This document shows positions 18,901 to 27,387 of a stretch of DNA of 64,000 bases, one piece after another. Positions within the stretch are counted from its first letter, which is position 1; every line of letters starts with the position of its first letter. The translations under genes were made by a program, and so were the position numbers. Source of the stretch: an uncultured Clostridia bacterium (GTDB taxonomy: Bacteria > Bacillota > Clostridia > Christensenellales > Borkfalkiaceae); assembly GCA_934248055.1 (NCBI GenBank), contig CAKQKI010000002.1:179086-243085 (forward strand), read 5' to 3'. The notes below the pieces were generated by a model. That model searched no databases. It saw nothing but the letters and a program-made list of their open reading frames with translations, and was not told the origin of the DNA.

Positions 18901-21197
18901 AGCCAGTAATGAAGGAAGAAAGTTTTGTCTTCCGTTCTGAACGCGAAAGATTTTACCTTTGATAAATCGACGGGTTCGGTAAACGCGTTTGCGGGAATAT
19001 CGTAAATTTTTTCCGATTTAGTAAACACGTAATCGCCGTTTTCGGTTTTCGTGTAAGTTCCTTCCGCCGCTTTTGCATACGAGCCGTCTTTAAGGTACAC
19101 GTAAACGGTGGCGGCGAAGTCCGCGCCGTCGTTAAGAACGAGAAGAGGATAGTAATACTGCCCTTTTTCGTTGGAATATTTAAGTTCTTTATATCCTAAA
19201 ACCTTTTCGCTGAATTCGTAAACCGTGGTTTTTTCGCCGTCGACCGTGCCGCCTGATTCTTTTTCCGACGCAACCAGAACGGTATTGACGGAGCCGTCGA
19301 ACGAAGTAAACCTGACGATTGTTCCGAAAGCGCCTTTATTCGTATCGGCAAGGTAATAACCGTCGTAAGTATTATTTCCGTCGGAATAAGTCGCTTCCAT
19401 TCCGCCGTCGGCGGTAAACTTTTTATCGCCGCATACGTATTCGTGAGCAAGCGACGAATCGAGATAGACGTATCCGTTCAACTTAACGCCGTTTATTTCT
19501 TTGGTTACGAGTTTCATCGTTCCTACGGTTTTTCCCGAAGAAGAATCGGTAAGAGTAAGTTTGTCTCCCGAAAGAACGTAAAGATAACTTACCTTTTTGC
19601 TGCCCGTATTGAACGTGGCGGAGTTAAAACCGTTGAGAGAAATCTGCCCCGCGCTCGCCGCGCCGAGAGTTACTTTCCCTTCGCTTTCGAAAGAGCCGAA
19701 ACGGATAAGTTCGCCCATCGCTATGTGTTCTTCGTTTCTTTTAACGAAAACGTAACCCGCCTGATCTTTGACGGTGCTTATTATGAACACGAGTTTTTTG
19801 CCGCTTTCAAAATCGGCGTGATAAAAATAAGTGTCTTCTATCGTATATTCGCCGTTTTCGACGGAAATCTCGCCTTCGGAGTTTTTTACTTTATAAGTTA
19901 CGCCGTTATATTCGTCAAACACTATAGACTCGTTTTCGTTTACTTTATACTTCCTTTCTGCGGCGTCGTACTCGTAAAGTTTCGCGCTTATAACGCCCCT
20001 TTCTTCGTTCTTGTAAACGTATTGAGTTAAAGAAATAATCTTACCTTCGATAAGCGTTTTATCTACGTTTTTAAAGTAAAATTCTTCGTTTTCTTTATCG
20101 TATTTACCTTTAAAAAACGTATCGCCGCGTTCAAGGTAGGCGCTCTCGCCGCTCTTGTCGGGAATATAAATAACGTCGCTTCCGCCGAGCATTGCGGTAA
20201 GACCGTCAAGCCATACGGCGTATAAAACGGTATTGTCTTCGATAAGAATTTTATCCGCGGCGTAATTTTCCTGACCGCCGTTATAAAGAAAATTTTCGCG
20301 ATTGAAAAAGTCGGTGCGGTATTTAACGTCGCCGTCTTTGTTTTCCGCCCAGCCGACAAGAACTTTTCCTTCCGCGGCAAAAGGTACGGGAGCGTATTCT
20401 TCCGCGCCGTATCTGAAAGACTTTTCCGCGTCGCTCACTCCGTCGACGTTCGATCTTAAAGCGAGTTTATACTCGTTCCTGTCAAAATAAATTTTATACA
20501 CGTTTTCCGAAACGTTTTCGGTAAGATCTTTTACCGTAACTTCGTTTTCGTTATGCGTTCTCGTAAAATGCTCTTCGGTATAATCGGGCGAATATTCTTT
20601 CTGAACGTAATCGTAACCCGTGTAGTCGGTTTTTTTTCTGGTATAGCCGTCGTCGGTAATATTCTGAAGATAAATTTCGGCGGTATATCTGATTTTATAA
20701 CGCGCTTTGAGCGTTATATCTTCTTCGGCTTTTTTGTTGCCGAGAACGGTATCCGAGCCGTCTATAATCCAGCATCCGAATTCGCAGTCTTTTTTCGCGG
20801 GAACTATTCCGTCGAGCGCGCCCGATATCGCTTTACCTTTGCGAACGTAAACGACGTTCTTTCCGTCGACCGTGCCGCCGTTCGTATCAAGAGTTATTTT
20901 AACGAGTTTTTCGAATTTCGCGTAAAAGACCGCGTTCGTGTACGCGATAACTTTTTCAACTTTCGATCCCGAAAAATCGGCGTCGTTATACCAGCCTTCG
21001 AATTCGTAGCCCTCCGTTTCGGGAACGGGCAGAACGTAAGACTTGCCTTCTTCGACAACGACCTTTTTGACTTCCGCAACCCCGTTGGTTTCAAAACTCA
21101 GAATAACCGTTTTCGGAGAACACGAAGCGCAAAAAACCGCAAACGCGCAAAGCGCTGCCGACAATAAAATCAATAAAAATCTATTTCTGTTTTTCAT
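15996..21197 (-). CDS. Giant repeat-rich surface lipoprotein
   Basis: A 1733-residue exported lipoprotein of unknown function. It starts with a signal peptide and a lipobox-like FCASC (Cys26). Residues about 30-170 hold two Listeria-Bacteroides (InlB B-type) repeats, recognised by VLPVPETEGYEFEGWYN and LYAVW/FYAKF-type ends; a third unit sits at about 245-330. The remaining 1400 residues are beta-rich, with many tyrosine, glycine and lysine positions and recurring pieces such as GKTYR, NGWNGVF and DGWSVTFG, which suggests diverged copies of one extracellular module of about 100 residues. No enzyme motif was seen. It has its own promoter and terminator and stands as a single-gene unit between two surface-protein operons. 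A role in adhesion or glycan or protein binding is inferred from architecture only. Confidence 0.85.
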   Translation of the reverse strand: MKNRNRFLLILLSAALCAFAVFCASCSPKTVILSFETNGVAEVKKVVVEEGKSYVLPVPETEGYEFEGWYNDADFSGSKVEKVIAYTNAVFYAKFEKLVKITLDTNGGTVDGKNVVYVRKGKAISGALDGIVPAKKDCEFGCWIIDGSDTVLGNKKAEEDITLKARYKIRYTAEIYLQNITDDGYTRKKTDYTGYDYVQKEYSPDYTEEHFTRTHNENEVTVKDLTENVSENVYKIYFDRNEYKLALRSNVDGVSDAEKSFRYGAEEYAPVPFAAEGKVLVGWAENKDGDVKYRTDFFNRENFLYNGGQENYAADKILIEDNTVLYAVWLDGLTAMLGGSDVIYIPDKSGESAYLERGDTFFKGKYDKENEEFYFKNVDKTLIEGKIISLTQYVYKNEERGVISAKLYEYDAAERKYKVNENESIVFDEYNGVTYKVKNSEGEISVENGEYTIEDTYFYHADFESGKKLVFIISTVKDQAGYVFVKRNEEHIAMGELIRFGSFESEGKVTLGAASAGQISLNGFNSATFNTGSKKVSYLYVLSGDKLTLTDSSSGKTVGTMKLVTKEINGVKLNGYVYLDSSLAHEYVCGDKKFTADGGMEATYSDGNNTYDGYYLADTNKGAFGTIVRFTSFDGSVNTVLVASEKESGGTVDGEKTTVYEFSEKVLGYKELKYSNEKGQYYYPLLVLNDGADFAATVYVYLKDGSYAKAAEGTYTKTENGDYVFTKSEKIYDIPANAFTEPVDLSKVKSFAFRTEDKTFFLHYWLNYTDTENNNVSFENKKVIYRPAGDGSGSLYTYGGFAFYTADKNAEGKSFVGVYKTENGITTVSTVEKEVYYFRLDDAAGTFLKLDFAPYKAFERKADNTANTNVYLAFDGKNGAALTTTETVDNGGKKETKIVSEIEGVVSEEGKTSVSETVIYKFTSESKTFRFVILYSSNKAFFTEYAGNGKDVYFVGKDGADGTLTLDGYGFRAIYRDRGGVDHKDCAYTIKDDVITLTIDENKRYFDVVSDDGVTLRGEEYGTYLFTENNGWNGVFADFDGYGLLRVYTKVQKLNEEGKPEKDKDGNYVYIDKVIDGKGVYALSDDGKTYTYSYKKGADTVSGEGKFGYYVISGKTYRSFSTVCYDVVSTYVITDNWSVIVFDETGNATIYGQTGVKESGRYTIINEEYLYYYNNALTDSCIYKYNTAEGKMTRVDYQDVSFFTKDLESLRFSSHGFAIFNGETTYYYSILEEAKVINGTQCEAGDVIVYRYDPENAAANKYGFVSEKICNESNFTSEQPDGTIIYEDKNYYYSDGWSVTFGRKDNSDEFTVYPATGNTRVTIKSLTFVPYGSAEFNVKGTVALSDGKESSCVVTRAALKDESGNVTGYETYVTVGYYRFDVTLDYDGENSANSNYTVNACRFSRTIPSYAYMELYYLMYVYFGVGTPNQFGTITIETVYNADNSVKSDLISGDFGIYAGLTDIKGNVIFSAEKTTYEKGSVYTFAVTPKESDENTKKEDAFEYRLHISFDTHKAFGTLGYKIIAFTRVQTLTSADGAYELEIERVVYSDYSNRFGAGSVYTYSLYGISGGEKTAIEFTQAAIINGVPTGIIRVKKTVGDKEIYDSATYYKIGLEENDDAYVKEKLDSDGNPVTDENGNVQTIKGVASYKDGFSVEIINASTYYASDGGGQFVDVDEAKNSILLFYADKTYYVVTKCEYDSEKGVYTMEAAGNSYVVTLNKTDKTATIRLVTE

Positions 21198-21329
21198 AAG
21201 GTTTACATCTCTTTTATTTCAAATACTTTTTATATGTTTCCGCTATTATGCTATTGTATCTCGCCGTAGCGTTCTTACTTATGCGCTGAAACGACGCGTA
21301 ATTCCGACTACGCCCTTTATTCGTTATCC

Positions 21330-21343
21330 GCGCGCATGCGCGC
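21330..21343. repeat. Perfect 14-bp GC palindrome in the leader
   Basis: GCGCGCATGCGCGC is self-complementary and lies about 15-25 bases downstream of the predicted transcription start of the 1733-residue lipoprotein gene. It could be a protein-binding operator or an RNA hairpin. It stands out in an AT-rich intergenic region. Confidence 0.6.
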
Positions 21344-21362
21344 CCGAATTTACGGGGAATAC

Positions 21363-21392
21363 AATATAACACACGCAATCGGAATTTGTCAA
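21363..21392 (-). promoter_or_regulatory. Promoter of the 1733-residue lipoprotein gene
   Basis: Minus strand: consensus TTGACA (21392-21387), 18 bases, TATATT (21368-21363). Predicted start near 21356, giving a leader of about 160 bases. Confidence 0.7.
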
Positions 21393-21507
21393 GCCTTGAA
21401 CGAGTAAGCACCGTAAGCGCGATTCGATAATCTCTTATAGTATCTGCTTACGCCCGACAATAATACCGCTTTATCTTATTATTCGCTTAAAACCGCAAAA
21501 AATCGGT

Positions 21508-24396
21508 TTACGGCTCTGTTTTTTTCCACACGGCGTAGAGTTTCGTTCCCGCGGGAACGGTCGCAATATCTTTAGCGGCGTAAACGGGAGTATCGTCGGA
21601 AGATTTATCCGACCACCCTTCGAAAACGAACCCCGTTCTTTCGGGCGCTGTTATTTCTCCCTGCGCGTTCGGATTTATAACCGTATTTTCGCCTGTCGTT
21701 ACGGATACCACGAACGCGCCGTCTTCCGACGTAACGCAACCCGTAACCACCGGGCGATACGAAGAGTTCCAGTATTTGTCCCAACCGTCGCGGTATGCCG
21801 CGGCGTTCGTATAAAAAGTGGTTTCTTTAAGGCCGTAAAACGCGTGCGCGCCTATCTTATCTACGCCTGACGGCAAAAACACCGACTTTACGAGCGACGC
21901 GCCTTTGAACGCAAATTTTCCTATATTTTTAACGGAAACGGGAATATCGAGTTTTTCGAGATTAGCCGCGCCGTAAAAAGCGTAGTCGCCCACGGTGTTA
22001 ACGCTTGCAAGGTTTATTTCTTTCAGCCCCGCGCAACCGTTGAACGCGCTTTTATTTATTACCCGCAAACTGTCGGGAAAAGTTATTTTTTCTATGCTTT
22101 CGCAACCGCCGAACGCTCTTTCGTCGATAACGGTAAGCGAAGAATTTTCCGCAAAATCGAGAGTTACGATCGACGAGCAACCCTGAAACGCGCGCAAGCC
22201 TATGCTTCCGACCGTTGCGGGTATGGTTACCGATTTAATATTTTTACAACCGTAAAACGCGCATTTCGGGATGCTTTTAAGATATTTTCCGAGTTTAAGT
22301 TCGGTAACGTCGGTACAGCCGTAAAAAGCATAATCGCCGAGTTCGGCTACTTCGGTTCGCGATAAATCTATCTTCGCAAGCGACGAGCAATTATAAAACG
22401 CCGAACGCCCTATCGAAGTAAGCCCGCGCGAAAAACTTATCGACGTAAGTTTTGTGCAGCCGTAAAAAGCGTAATCTTTTATTTCGCTTAGATCGGGGCT
22501 GAAACTCACGCCCTGAAGGTTTTCGCATTTATAAAACGCGCCGCGCCCGACGAGCGTTATCGCGCTTGCCGTAACGTATACTATATCGGGGCATTTTTCA
22601 AAAGCGTAATCCGCTATTCCGAGAGCGTTGTTAAGAGAAATCTGACCGCTCGTTTTTTTGTAACCGACCACCCATTTTCCCGCGTAAATCACACCCGTAT
22701 CGTCGGCGTTTTCCCATAGAGAAGTGCCTTTGAAAGCAAGCCGCCCTACCGACGTTACCGTTTCGGGTATAAGATTTTCGTTGTTGCCGAGTTTCGAGCA
22801 GCCGTAAAAAGCGTAATTACCTATTCTTTTAAGTTTTGATTTCGAGCCTTGCTTGAAATTTACAACCCTTATTCCCGAGTTTACGAACGCGTAATCCCCT
22901 ATGGATATAAGTTCCGACGTCGTTCCCGAAACAGACAGAGTGTCGAGTTTTTTGCAATTTCTGAACGCATACGCGCCTATATATTTAAGACCGCCCGGCA
23001 AATTCAACTGAGTGAATTTATACGTTTCTCCGTTCGACGCGCTCAGAAACGCGCCGTCCGCAATACCCGTAATATCGCTTCTCAGCCTTAATTTCGGATT
23101 TCCCTGCGAAGAAGAGTTGCTCGTTACGTTGGTAAGTTCTTTCGCTTCTTCCGTAACGCCCACGAGCCACGACCCCGCGTAAACGAACGCCTGCTTGTCG
23201 TTCACCTGCGAAACGTATAATTCCGTACCCGCAAACGCCGAATAACCTATTTTTTCCACCGAAGACGGAATAACCGCTTCGCTCAGAATTTTACATTCCG
23301 AAAACGCGCCGTCTCCTATGCTTTCAAGACCTACGGGGAGATTTACCGAAGCAAGTCCCGTACATTTTGAAAAAACTCCTTCTCCTATCGATTTTACGCT
23401 GTAATCCGATTTAAATTCAACGGTTTTAAGCGCCGAGCACCTTGAAAAGGCGTAATTGCCTATGCTTTCGAGCGCCCTTCCGAAAGTAACGGACGAAAGA
23501 CCTTTGACGTCGGCTTCGTTATCTCCCGCGAGCGTGCATGCCGCGAAAGCGTACTCTCCGATGGTTTTTACGGAGTCGGGAATAACTATTTGTTTCAGTT
23601 GCCAGCAATCCGTAAAGGCAGACGCTTCTATGTTTTCAAGTTCGGACGGGAGATTTATTTCTTCGAGTCCTACGCAATAAGCGAAAGTATACTCTGAAAT
23701 TTTGTTAAGTTTTGCGGGGAGTTTTATATCCGTCAGCAGTCTGCACGACTGAAACGCCTTCGCTCCGATATACGTTACCGAGTCGGGCAAAGAAATCGAT
23801 TTAAGGGCGGAACAGTTGTAAAACGCCCCGTTTCCTATCGTTTCTATCCTGTTTCCCGTAACGGTTACTTCTTCTATTCTGCCGCTGCCGTTGAACGCGT
23901 TTTCACCTATCGAAACGACGGGTTTTCCGCGGAAAGAATCGGCTATTTCGAATTTTCCCGAAGAAGTTCCCGCTTTTATGAGTTCGTATTCGCTGTCGTT
24001 ATGAATAAGTTTGTAAATACAGCCCGTTTCGTAACCCTTCTGAAATTCTATCCGATCGGACCATTCGGAATCTTTATTCTTTTTATCCTTTTCGTTGGCT
24101 TTTGCTTTTATTCTTATAACGTAATCTCCCTCTTCGAGTTTTTTAAGGGAAACGTACGTTTTCCGCCCCGTATTTTCAACGCGGCTTTCGCCGCCGTCCG
24201 CAAGGCTTATTTCAACTTCGTATCTGACTGCGTTTTTAACTGCTTGCCAGGAAAGTTTAAGATCGTCGTCGACGCTTATTCCTACCGGAGTGTTGAGAGC
24301 GGTTTTTCCGCAGCCGGTAATCGCAAAAGGCAGAACGGCGAGTACGCACGCTAAAATTAAATATTTAAAAAATACAAAACGTTCGTTTTTTCTCAT
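21508..24396 (-). CDS. BspA-type leucine-rich-repeat lipoprotein at the end of the MoxR/VWA operon
   Basis: A 962-residue exported lipoprotein. Signal peptide with lipobox ITGC (Cys29), then a fibronectin-III-like module (about 35-115: LSWQAVKNAVRYEVEI). A long LRR_5/BspA block follows (about 140-880), with the repeating pattern in which an AF pair precedes a cysteine and ISL/VTIP strands follow. One Listeria-Bacteroides repeat (about 900-958) ends in LYAVWKK. Such repeats serve in protein binding and adhesion in known BspA-like proteins; the partner here is unknown. An AAGGAG site lies 6 bases before the ATG. Only 33 bases separate it from the VWA membrane-protein gene, with no promoter seen, so it is probably the last cistron of the MoxR operon. 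That makes it a candidate client or output of the MoxR/VWA machinery. Confidence 0.9.
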   Translation of the reverse strand: MRKNERFVFFKYLILACVLAVLPFAITGCGKTALNTPVGISVDDDLKLSWQAVKNAVRYEVEISLADGGESRVENTGRKTYVSLKKLEEGDYVIRIKAKANEKDKKNKDSEWSDRIEFQKGYETGCIYKLIHNDSEYELIKAGTSSGKFEIADSFRGKPVVSIGENAFNGSGRIEEVTVTGNRIETIGNGAFYNCSALKSISLPDSVTYIGAKAFQSCRLLTDIKLPAKLNKISEYTFAYCVGLEEINLPSELENIEASAFTDCWQLKQIVIPDSVKTIGEYAFAACTLAGDNEADVKGLSSVTFGRALESIGNYAFSRCSALKTVEFKSDYSVKSIGEGVFSKCTGLASVNLPVGLESIGDGAFSECKILSEAVIPSSVEKIGYSAFAGTELYVSQVNDKQAFVYAGSWLVGVTEEAKELTNVTSNSSSQGNPKLRLRSDITGIADGAFLSASNGETYKFTQLNLPGGLKYIGAYAFRNCKKLDTLSVSGTTSELISIGDYAFVNSGIRVVNFKQGSKSKLKRIGNYAFYGCSKLGNNENLIPETVTSVGRLAFKGTSLWENADDTGVIYAGKWVVGYKKTSGQISLNNALGIADYAFEKCPDIVYVTASAITLVGRGAFYKCENLQGVSFSPDLSEIKDYAFYGCTKLTSISFSRGLTSIGRSAFYNCSSLAKIDLSRTEVAELGDYAFYGCTDVTELKLGKYLKSIPKCAFYGCKNIKSVTIPATVGSIGLRAFQGCSSIVTLDFAENSSLTVIDERAFGGCESIEKITFPDSLRVINKSAFNGCAGLKEINLASVNTVGDYAFYGAANLEKLDIPVSVKNIGKFAFKGASLVKSVFLPSGVDKIGAHAFYGLKETTFYTNAAAYRDGWDKYWNSSYRPVVTGCVTSEDGAFVVSVTTGENTVINPNAQGEITAPERTGFVFEGWSDKSSDDTPVYAAKDIATVPAGTKLYAVWKKTEP

Positions 24397-24429
24397 TTAA
24401 TTCTCCTTTTATTATTTAAGCCGCTCCTT

Positions 24430-27372
24430 TTACTTTTCGTTTTTCTTTTCTTTCTTCTCGCGGATAATTTCGTGTAACCACTTGAATTTGAATTTTCTTA
24501 CCGCTATATCGAGAAGGAACGCTATAATCGCTATAATCGCGAAAAGCCATCTCGGATCGAAAGTTCTGGCAATATCCGTTACGAACGACGCGAAAATTTC
24601 GGACGGGTCTTCGAGATCTTCAACCATATACCCGTTGCCGCCGTCGGCAATCGTCTGCATATAATTTTTGGTCTTTTCGCCGTTTTTAACCGTGAAATCG
24701 TACTCTTCGGAATACGAAAAAGTTTTATACGCAACGAATTCGCGCGTAGTGCCGTCGGCGTAGTTTTTTACAAGAGTTATTTTGTAAACCCCCGCCTTTT
24801 TCACAACGAACGCGCATCTGCTGTAATTATTCGTTTCGTCAAGCGCGGTTTTTACGAATAAATCGTCGTTGCCGCCGACGGAATTCAGCGATACGCCGCT
24901 CTCTTCGGCAGACGACAATGCGCTTATTCTTCCCGTGACGCTTTCGCCGTCTTTAAGTCCGGCGTAAACGCTCACGGTGTTCGTGTAATTATCTTCCTTT
25001 AAATTTATCGAAATATCGTTAGGTCTTATGTTTTCAACGGGCATAAGGTTGGAAATAACGTTTCTTATAAACGTTACGCCGCTGAGATCGGGATTGCCTT
25101 CGAAATCCGTGCCTGACAAGAAATCCCGCGACCAGTTTCCGTTAAGATCCGACATAAAACTGCCGACCGATCCTTTGCCGTATTTCCACTGCACGTAAAC
25201 GGGAACGGAATAATCGCCCGAAAGAACAACGTTTGAATTTTTTTTCGCTTTTACCCCGTAAAACCCGCCCAAAGATACTTTAAGTGCGTCGCCTTTCCCC
25301 GTTATAAGCCCTTTTGCGAGCGGAGAAGCGATATTGTTCACCGTGGGGAAAAACTTTTTCGCTTCTACTTCTTTCATTTCGGGCGAAGTAAGGTCTTCTT
25401 TCATTTTTTCTACGATTTTATCGCCGCTTTCGCGTGAGAAAACGTATAATTTTCCACCGCCGAGTTTTGCCATGCGAAGCATTATTTCGTAACTCGTAGT
25501 GCCGAGTTCTTCATAGTCTTTCTGATCGAGCGCGTCGGCGTTGGCGGGGCGTTCCTGCCCGAAAGCGAATACCGAAAGAGTAACGCAGTTTCCTTTTCCT
25601 TCGTTATAATAACCTTTGATAATTCCTTCGTAACTCTCGGGGCTTTCGTTGGGCTGACCGTCGGTAATAACTATAATATGCCGTTTTTCCACCGCGCTCA
25701 GACTTACGAGCGCGCCGCCCGCGGTATCGAGCGCGTCCTGATAAATAGTGCCGCCGGTAGCGTCGCCGATACTGTCAATCGCTTCTTCGATTTTGGCTCT
25801 TTTGGTCATGGGAGTAAGCGGAAGTATCGTCGCGGCGTAAGAGTCGAGAGTCATAATGCTGACGTAATCGCGCTCGGTAAGCGCGCTGAGAGCGTAAGTC
25901 GCGCCCGCTTTCGCGCGTTCGAGAAAGGTTACCGAATCCGAACCCGTGCCGCTCATGGAACCCGAGCGGTCAACGATTATCGTAACCCCGACGGGCGGAG
26001 TATACGTGATAACGTCGACGGGTAAAAGTTGCTTGAAATAGGTGCTGTTTCTCACGTCCTGACGATTATACGCGTGCGCCGTGGTATCGTCGTCTTTTTC
26101 GTTTCCCCCGACGGTAAACAAGCCGCCGCCGTAATCGTAAACGTAAGAATAAAGCATTTTTTCGAAATCTTCCGAAAACCCTTTGGTTTTCGCAGACGGC
26201 ATATCTTTATAGGCAACGTTATTCAGAATAATCTGATCGTAATCGCGCAGAGCGTCGACCGTTTTAGGATATTTTGCGTTCTCGGTATCGTTAACGTCAA
26301 GCGCGACGACCGTGCTTACTTCGCTGCCGTCCGCCGTCGTTTTGTATTCGGGGGTATCGAGAACGGAAAGGATAGCGTCGGGACTGCTGCCGCCGCCCGA
26401 TAAAACGAGAACTTTGTTGTATTCTTCTATATTTACGTAAGTGCGGTATTCGTTGTTTATATCCATCGCGTCGCCGCTGCCGGAAAACCCGAACTTTATC
26501 TCGTGAAAACCGTTGCCTTCGGTTTCGGAAAGGCTTTTGAATTTATACTTGAAAGTAAGCGTTCTTTCGCCCGCCGTAAGTTCCACGACCTGCGAAATAT
26601 CCGAAATTTCGTTGCCGTTATCGTATAACGAAACGACACCCGATATAGAAACGCCGTCTTTGAGTTGAGTTTTAAGCGATACCGTTATATCGCATTCTTC
26701 GCCCGCTTTTATGCGCGTTTCGGGAAGGGCTATTCCGGAAATAAGAACGTCGCCGTCGGTATAGTCGGAAGGTATAAGCGCGGTATCCACTTTTATTCCC
26801 TTAGCGGATATACCGCGGATAACCGAAAGAGCGTTTTCGTCGGTTTCCTTGCCGTCGGAAATAAGAACTATCTTCGCACCCGACGGGTTGGAGAATAAAG
26901 TTTTCGCGTAATCGAGCGCAGCCGCAACGTTCGTTGCGGAAACGTCGGGCTTTGCGGCGGAAAGATACCCGTTGTATATTTCGTCTACTTTATAAGTAAA
27001 CGGAACGGCGAGAACCTGATCGAAGCCGAAAGTCACCACGCAGGCTTTGTAATTATCGAATTTCGCGCCGTCAAGAACGGTTTTTACGAATTCGTCGCGA
27101 CGGTCTGCGGATTCTTCTTCGGTGTCGGAAACGTCCACAAGAAGCAGAAGTTCGTTGTCTTTGTTAGGCACGTTGTAATTAAAGGTCGTTCCCGCAAGCA
27201 GACTTATCGACAACACGAGTACTATCGTGTGCAGCACGAGCGAACATATACGGTTTCTCGTGCGGCGATATTTTTTTGATATTCTGAAATAAGGAAAAAA
27301 CGCAAGGAAAAGCGCGGGTATCAGGATAAGAAGAAGCCACGGATGAGCGAATTTAACACTGAAATCTGTCAT
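24430..27372 (-). CDS. Large membrane protein with two VWA domains and a glutamine-amidotransferase-like segment
   Basis: 980 residues. I prefer ATG 27372 over GTG 27381: the AGGAGG site (27388-27383) would abut the GTG but sits 10 bases from the ATG. Two membrane helices open the protein (about 10-27 and 42-60). A first von Willebrand A domain (about 75-210) has a degenerate metal site (DVSDTEEES instead of DxSxS). A Rossmann-like region (about 320-445), as in related batABD-type proteins, precedes a second VWA domain (about 465-650) with an intact MIDAS (DRSGSMSG) and a downstream ITDGQP aspartate. A final helix (about 945-965) precedes a lysine-rich tail. The layout matches the large VWA membrane proteins found beside MoxR and BatA genes; they are thought to assemble or activate partner proteins at the membrane. 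Confidence 0.85.
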   Translation of the reverse strand: MTDFSVKFAHPWLLLILIPALFLAFFPYFRISKKYRRTRNRICSLVLHTIVLVLSISLLAGTTFNYNVPNKDNELLLLVDVSDTEEESADRRDEFVKTVLDGAKFDNYKACVVTFGFDQVLAVPFTYKVDEIYNGYLSAAKPDVSATNVAAALDYAKTLFSNPSGAKIVLISDGKETDENALSVIRGISAKGIKVDTALIPSDYTDGDVLISGIALPETRIKAGEECDITVSLKTQLKDGVSISGVVSLYDNGNEISDISQVVELTAGERTLTFKYKFKSLSETEGNGFHEIKFGFSGSGDAMDINNEYRTYVNIEEYNKVLVLSGGGSSPDAILSVLDTPEYKTTADGSEVSTVVALDVNDTENAKYPKTVDALRDYDQIILNNVAYKDMPSAKTKGFSEDFEKMLYSYVYDYGGGLFTVGGNEKDDDTTAHAYNRQDVRNSTYFKQLLPVDVITYTPPVGVTIIVDRSGSMSGTGSDSVTFLERAKAGATYALSALTERDYVSIMTLDSYAATILPLTPMTKRAKIEEAIDSIGDATGGTIYQDALDTAGGALVSLSAVEKRHIIVITDGQPNESPESYEGIIKGYYNEGKGNCVTLSVFAFGQERPANADALDQKDYEELGTTSYEIMLRMAKLGGGKLYVFSRESGDKIVEKMKEDLTSPEMKEVEAKKFFPTVNNIASPLAKGLITGKGDALKVSLGGFYGVKAKKNSNVVLSGDYSVPVYVQWKYGKGSVGSFMSDLNGNWSRDFLSGTDFEGNPDLSGVTFIRNVISNLMPVENIRPNDISINLKEDNYTNTVSVYAGLKDGESVTGRISALSSAEESGVSLNSVGGNDDLFVKTALDETNNYSRCAFVVKKAGVYKITLVKNYADGTTREFVAYKTFSYSEEYDFTVKNGEKTKNYMQTIADGGNGYMVEDLEDPSEIFASFVTDIARTFDPRWLFAIIAIIAFLLDIAVRKFKFKWLHEIIREKKEKKNEK

Positions 27373-27387
27373 TATCTTCACGCCTCC

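Larger units (their letters stand above)
21198..21507. other. Intergenic region upstream of the 1733-residue lipoprotein gene
   Basis: A 310-base gap with a strong promoter (21363-21392), a leader of about 160 bases containing a GC palindrome (21330-21343), and a weak hairpin right after the upstream lipoprotein stop (about 21490-21508, arms AAACCG and CGGTTT) that could be a poor terminator. An open frame crosses the promoter, but it lacks a usable start inside the transcript. Confidence 0.65.

Noticed and set aside
21214..21411. A 65-codon basic frame upstream of the 1733-residue lipoprotein gene
   Set aside because: It spans the promoter, and its start lies upstream of the predicted transcription start. 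No start codon with a ribosome site remains inside the transcript.
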